28,214 nt of DNA from UBA4823 sp034436035 (GTDB lineage Bacteria; Chloroflexota; Anaerolineae; Anaerolineales; UBA4823), in assembly GCA_034436035.1 (NCBI GenBank), contig DAOTVW010000295.1, positions 1 to 28,214 on the forward strand, given 5' to 3'. Position numbers and translations under genes: made by a program. The notes under the pieces are model-generated. The model did not search any database, had not been told where the DNA came from, and worked only from the letters and a program-made list of their open reading frames with translations. Of this stretch, positions 25,931-28,214 are shown piece by piece (within the stretch, counting starts at the first letter, position 1; each line of letters opens with the position of its first letter).

Positions 25931-25959
25931 ATTATACGTACAGCGGGATTCCTTGTCAA
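25931..25959 (-). promoter_or_regulatory. Consensus sigma-70 promoter of ino1
   Basis: Minus strand TTGACA (25954-25959), 17-bp spacer, TATAAT (25931-25936): a perfect consensus. The -35 overlaps by five bases the -35 of the tRNA-Pro promoter on the other strand. Confidence 0.85.
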
Positions 25960-25981
25960 AGGGTTATCTAACGATTATAAT
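25953..25981 (+). promoter_or_regulatory. Sigma-70 promoter of tRNA-Pro
   Basis: TTGTCA (25953-25958) and TATAAT (25976-25981) are 17 bp apart. The start near 25988 is about 14 bp before the tRNA. Confidence 0.75.
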
Positions 25982-26001
25982 CATTTTAATTCATAATCAT
26001 A

Positions 26002-26076
26002 CGGGGCGTGGCTCAGTCCGGCTAGAGCACACGGTTCGGGACCGTGAGGTCGGCGGTTCAAATCCGCCCGCCCCGA
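26002..26076 (+). tRNA. tRNA-Pro (anticodon CGG)
   Basis: A complete 75-nt cloverleaf: acceptor CGGGGCG/CGCCCCG starting with the C1 usual for proline tRNA, D arm GCTC/GAGC, anticodon stem CACGG/CCGTG around TTCGGGA (anticodon CGG), T arm GGCGG-TTCAAAT-CCGCC, and discriminator A. CCA is not encoded. Confidence 0.96.
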
Positions 26077-26118
26077 CTGTATTGTCAAAAATATTTTCTT
26101 TTTTGATAGGGGTGTAAG

Positions 26119-26808
26119 GTGCAAACGAACATTTTCAATATATGGTTTTATCTTTCTATCCTCATTGCCCTTCTGGATTGGTTTGCTGTCTCGAAAGACT
26201 ATTCCCGGTTGCGCATTTTTTCTAAACCATTCGTTCTCCTTTCTCTTATCTTCTGGTTTTCTTCAGCGCAGGGTTGGAATGGATGGGGAACATTTACAGG
26301 TCTGGCGTTAATATTTTCCTTATTGGGTGATATTTTTTTATTGAAAAGATTGATTCTTCACAACTCTGCCTTTTTCCAATTTGGTTTGGTGGCATTCCTC
26401 TTCACCCAAATATTCTATGTCATCGGCTTCAATCAAAAAGGTTTACCCCCACTTATTCCCGCTTTAACAGTCTTATTCATCATTGCCGGAATATCCATCA
26501 TCAATAGCAAAAGCATTCTTCAAAGTCTGCAGAAATCCACCGATGGGAAAAAGCTCATTCCGCCAATTATCGTCTATATGACAGCCCTCAGTCTCATGGT
26601 TGTTTTTGCTGTAACAACCTTTTTTCGTTCGACCTGGCTACCCGCTGCATCACTGTTAACCGGCTTGGGGGCAATGCTGTTTTATATATCCGATTCGATT
26701 CTTGCCCACGACAAATTTGCCGAAGCGATTCGGGGAAGTGAACTGCTGGTAACGGTCACCTATCATTTAGGGCAAATTGCGATTATAGCGGGATATCTGC
26801 TGCATTAA
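26119..26808 (+). CDS. YhhN/TMEM86 family membrane protein (putative lysoplasmalogenase)
   Basis: A 229-residue integral membrane protein with about eight hydrophobic helices. Conserved acidic family positions are visible in LLGDIFLL and in YISDSILAHDKF near the C-terminus, and an early Lys in FSKPFVLL. Studied members hydrolyse the vinyl-ether bond of lysoplasmalogens, which fits anaerobes that make plasmalogens; the activity here is inferred from family only. The start is GTG with GGGGTG a few bases upstream. It follows tRNA-Pro by 42 bp and could be transcribed from the same promoter. No terminator is visible before the tRNA fragment. Confidence 0.85.
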   Translation: MQTNIFNIWFYLSILIALLDWFAVSKDYSRLRIFSKPFVLLSLIFWFSSAQGWNGWGTFTGLALIFSLLGDIFLLKRLILHNSAFFQFGLVAFLFTQIFYVIGFNQKGLPPLIPALTVLFIIAGISIINSKSILQSLQKSTDGKKLIPPIIVYMTALSLMVVFAVTTFFRSTWLPAASLLTGLGAMLFYISDSILAHDKFAEAIRGSELLVTVTYHLGQIAIIAGYLLH

Positions 26809-26816
26809 ATAAAACA

Positions 26817-26858
26817 TGGGCGCAGAGGGGCTCGAACCCCCGAACCTCACGGATTCCA
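26817..26858 (-). pseudogene. 3' fragment of a tRNA gene, probable integration scar (att site)
   Basis: Read on the minus strand, the sequence has the anticodon-arm 3' side (TTGGAATCCGTG), a variable loop (AGGTTC), a perfect T arm GGGGG-TTCGAGC-CCCTC, the acceptor 3' strand TGCGCCC and discriminator A. The matching 5' half (acceptor GGGCGCA and a GCTC D arm) is absent from the next 100 bp, so this is not a whole tRNA. Truncation inside the anticodon arm is typical of the att copy left when an element integrates into a tRNA gene. The parental tRNA identity cannot be fixed. Confidence 0.75.
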
Positions 26859-26898
26859 AATTACCAATTTCTCTTTCCGTTGTGTGACCGTTTTCAAA

Positions 26899-28214
26899 TT
26901 ATCTTCTATCTGAATGGTTATAGACCTCCCAACCCATATAGGTTTCAAAAGCCTCCGCAAGAATTTGCGAAGAAGGAGCACCACTCATCGCGACGTGGTG
27001 TTCAAACCCATTTTTCACTATGTATTTCAATAGATCTTGAAGTTGTGAAACTCGGACCACTGCCCGGCTGCCAAATGTGTCGAGCTCATCGTCTATGAAC
27101 TCTCCCTCCCCTACATATGTTCTAATCACCCCAAATTGATCATCCGTGGAAATGCGTGCAAAGCTCAACGGTCCCGCTGGTTTGCGTCCATTGATTGCAC
27201 CATATGTGTTTTCTTTGCCGAGGGTTGTTGCAAGAATATTAGCATATTCCATACGAGCATTCGGAATAAAACTTTTTGCCCAGTTGCCACAATGGAATAG
27301 AACACATTTATCAGGATCATTCCCGTAATTGTTATTCCAATCCACTAATGCGCTTGGTGTTCCAGTTGCCAATTGCAATGCATACATTGATGCAACACCA
27401 GTAATATCTGTTTCGCAAGCACTAGGCATCAACTCCTCACTCATCATACTCATCAATGTACAAACATTAACACCGTAGTTTATCTGTAACGAATTCCAAC
27501 ACTGTATTGCTGTTGCTTGAATATCAAGCTCGACCATCCACTTATTTAATGCAGCACCAAACTTTGCCATTCTCATAATGGATTCGGTAGGCACACCGTT
27601 GGTGGGAAGATAATTCATGATCTTATCAAGTTGTTCTTTGACTAAAACATCCTTATCTTTTAACTTGGTAGCTGCTCCAAGAATTTCAGAAAGGTCAGCA
27701 GTCAAAACGGTTATTCCCGATTCTTGTAATAGCTTTTCACTGTAACGGACTGTATTAAAAGCATTAGGACGGGCACCAACCGCACCCAACCTGGCTGATC
27801 GAAGCCCGCGAACTACCCTGCAAACTCCCAAAAACTTAATCAAGTCTGATTTGAATTCAATTGATTTGGGTGAAACTGTATGCAATTCGGTTATAGAAAA
27901 AGGATACCCATATTGACGGAGGTTGTTGCATACTGAAATTTTTCCACAAAATGCATCGCGTCGATTTGACACATCAAACATTTGTAAATCGTCTGGATAT
28001 GCTTGAACCAGAATAGGCACATTCAAACCCGAAAATTTAATTGTGTCCACAACAGCCTTTTCATCACCAAAATTTGGCAAAACGATCAAGATACCATCAA
28101 TTTCGTCACGATGCGCCTTGAAAAGATCTGCACACATGCGCGCGTGTTGATAGGTTTGAACCGCCCCATGGATTGCTTGATCTTCATTTAGGGTGATATT
28201 ATTAATACCTAATT
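26899..28214 (-). CDS. L-fucose/L-arabinose isomerase family protein (5' end beyond window)
   Basis: The frame is open from its stop at 26899 to the window edge, about 438 residues; an internal Met at 28137 is not the start, since the family's upstream region continues in frame (ITLNEDQAIHGA). It resembles the COG2407 L-fucose isomerase-related proteins: IDGILIVLPNFGDEKA, GLRSARLGAVGARPNAFNTVRYSEK, and the probable metal site with Glu in SACETDITG, Asp in ALVDWNNNYG and His in VLFHCGNW. Such enzymes interconvert aldoses and ketoses, but the substrate is not predictable here. It lies 40 bp beyond the tRNA 3' fragment, on the side expected to be the inserted element, and may be accessory cargo. 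Confidence 0.85.
   Translation of the reverse strand, partial: LGINNITLNEDQAIHGAVQTYQHARMCADLFKAHRDEIDGILIVLPNFGDEKAVVDTIKFSGLNVPILVQAYPDDLQMFDVSNRRDAFCGKISVCNNLRQYGYPFSITELHTVSPKSIEFKSDLIKFLGVCRVVRGLRSARLGAVGARPNAFNTVRYSEKLLQESGITVLTADLSEILGAATKLKDKDVLVKEQLDKIMNYLPTNGVPTESIMRMAKFGAALNKWMVELDIQATAIQCWNSLQINYGVNVCTLMSMMSEELMPSACETDITGVASMYALQLATGTPSALVDWNNNYGNDPDKCVLFHCGNWAKSFIPNARMEYANILATTLGKENTYGAINGRKPAGPLSFARISTDDQFGVIRTYVGEGEFIDDELDTFGSRAVVRVSQLQDLLKYIVKNGFEHHVAMSGAPSSQILAEAFETYMGWEVYNHSDRR

Noticed and set aside
26817..26900. A complete tRNA gene on the minus strand at the fragment
   Set aside because: No 5' acceptor strand GGGCGCA or D arm occurs in the next 100 bp, so only the 3' part exists.
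1..28214. CRISPR array, insertion-sequence transposase, prophage or toxin-antitoxin genes
   Set aside because: No spaced identical repeats, transposase motifs or phage genes were seen; the only mobile traces are the MITE-like repeats and the tRNA scar.

Overview
This 28.2 kb window looks like ordinary chromosome from a moderate-GC, probably anaerobic member of the Chloroflexi, most likely the Anaerolineae. That placement is inferred from gene families, not from a search. The clues are a K+-independent membrane pyrophosphatase, the unnamed TIGR03960/TIGR03936 radical-SAM pair, an actinobacterial-type inositol-phosphate synthase, Rex, a TPR protein with PDW-type repeats, and a secreted protein whose C-terminus reads YLPLILR.

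Layout on the left, plus strand (1-11983): the tail of a secreted protein; a roughly 610 bp gene-poor stretch; hppA with a clear promoter and terminator; a TPR/PDW-repeat protein with ndk directly behind it; the overlapping radical-SAM and DUF2344-type pair; tRNA-Arg(CCG); and a large lipoprotein of unknown function. Centre: nadD and obgE run leftwards with touching ends. A MITE-like repeat sits between obgE and rex, which diverge from each other. Right, minus strand (14932-25891): a run transcribed leftwards in the order ino1, yebC-ruvC-ruvA, proC, M42 peptidase, atpA-atpG-atpD-atpC and an MreB-like gene. The last five (F1 genes plus mreB-like) are tightly packed. Only the F1 genes alpha, gamma, beta and epsilon are present; the F0 genes and delta are not in the window. 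Far right: ino1 and tRNA-Pro(CGG) diverge from promoters whose -35 boxes overlap, followed by yhhN, a truncated 3' tRNA fragment, and a sugar-isomerase gene cut by the window end.

The genes are mostly housekeeping: energy coupling (PPi-driven and ATP-driven ion pumps), nucleotide and NAD supply (ndk, nadD), redox sensing (rex), ribosome assembly (obgE), Holliday-junction repair (ruvA, ruvC), proline and inositol synthesis, and cell shape. The points most worth a second look are an MreB-like protein that lacks several conserved nucleotide-site acids and sits directly behind the F1-ATPase genes; the 12-fold PDW array of the TPR protein, which settles to a period of about 28 residues; the tRNA 3' fragment that looks like the chromosomal end of an integrated element extending beyond the window; and the small inverted-repeat element beside rex, with a half copy behind hppA.
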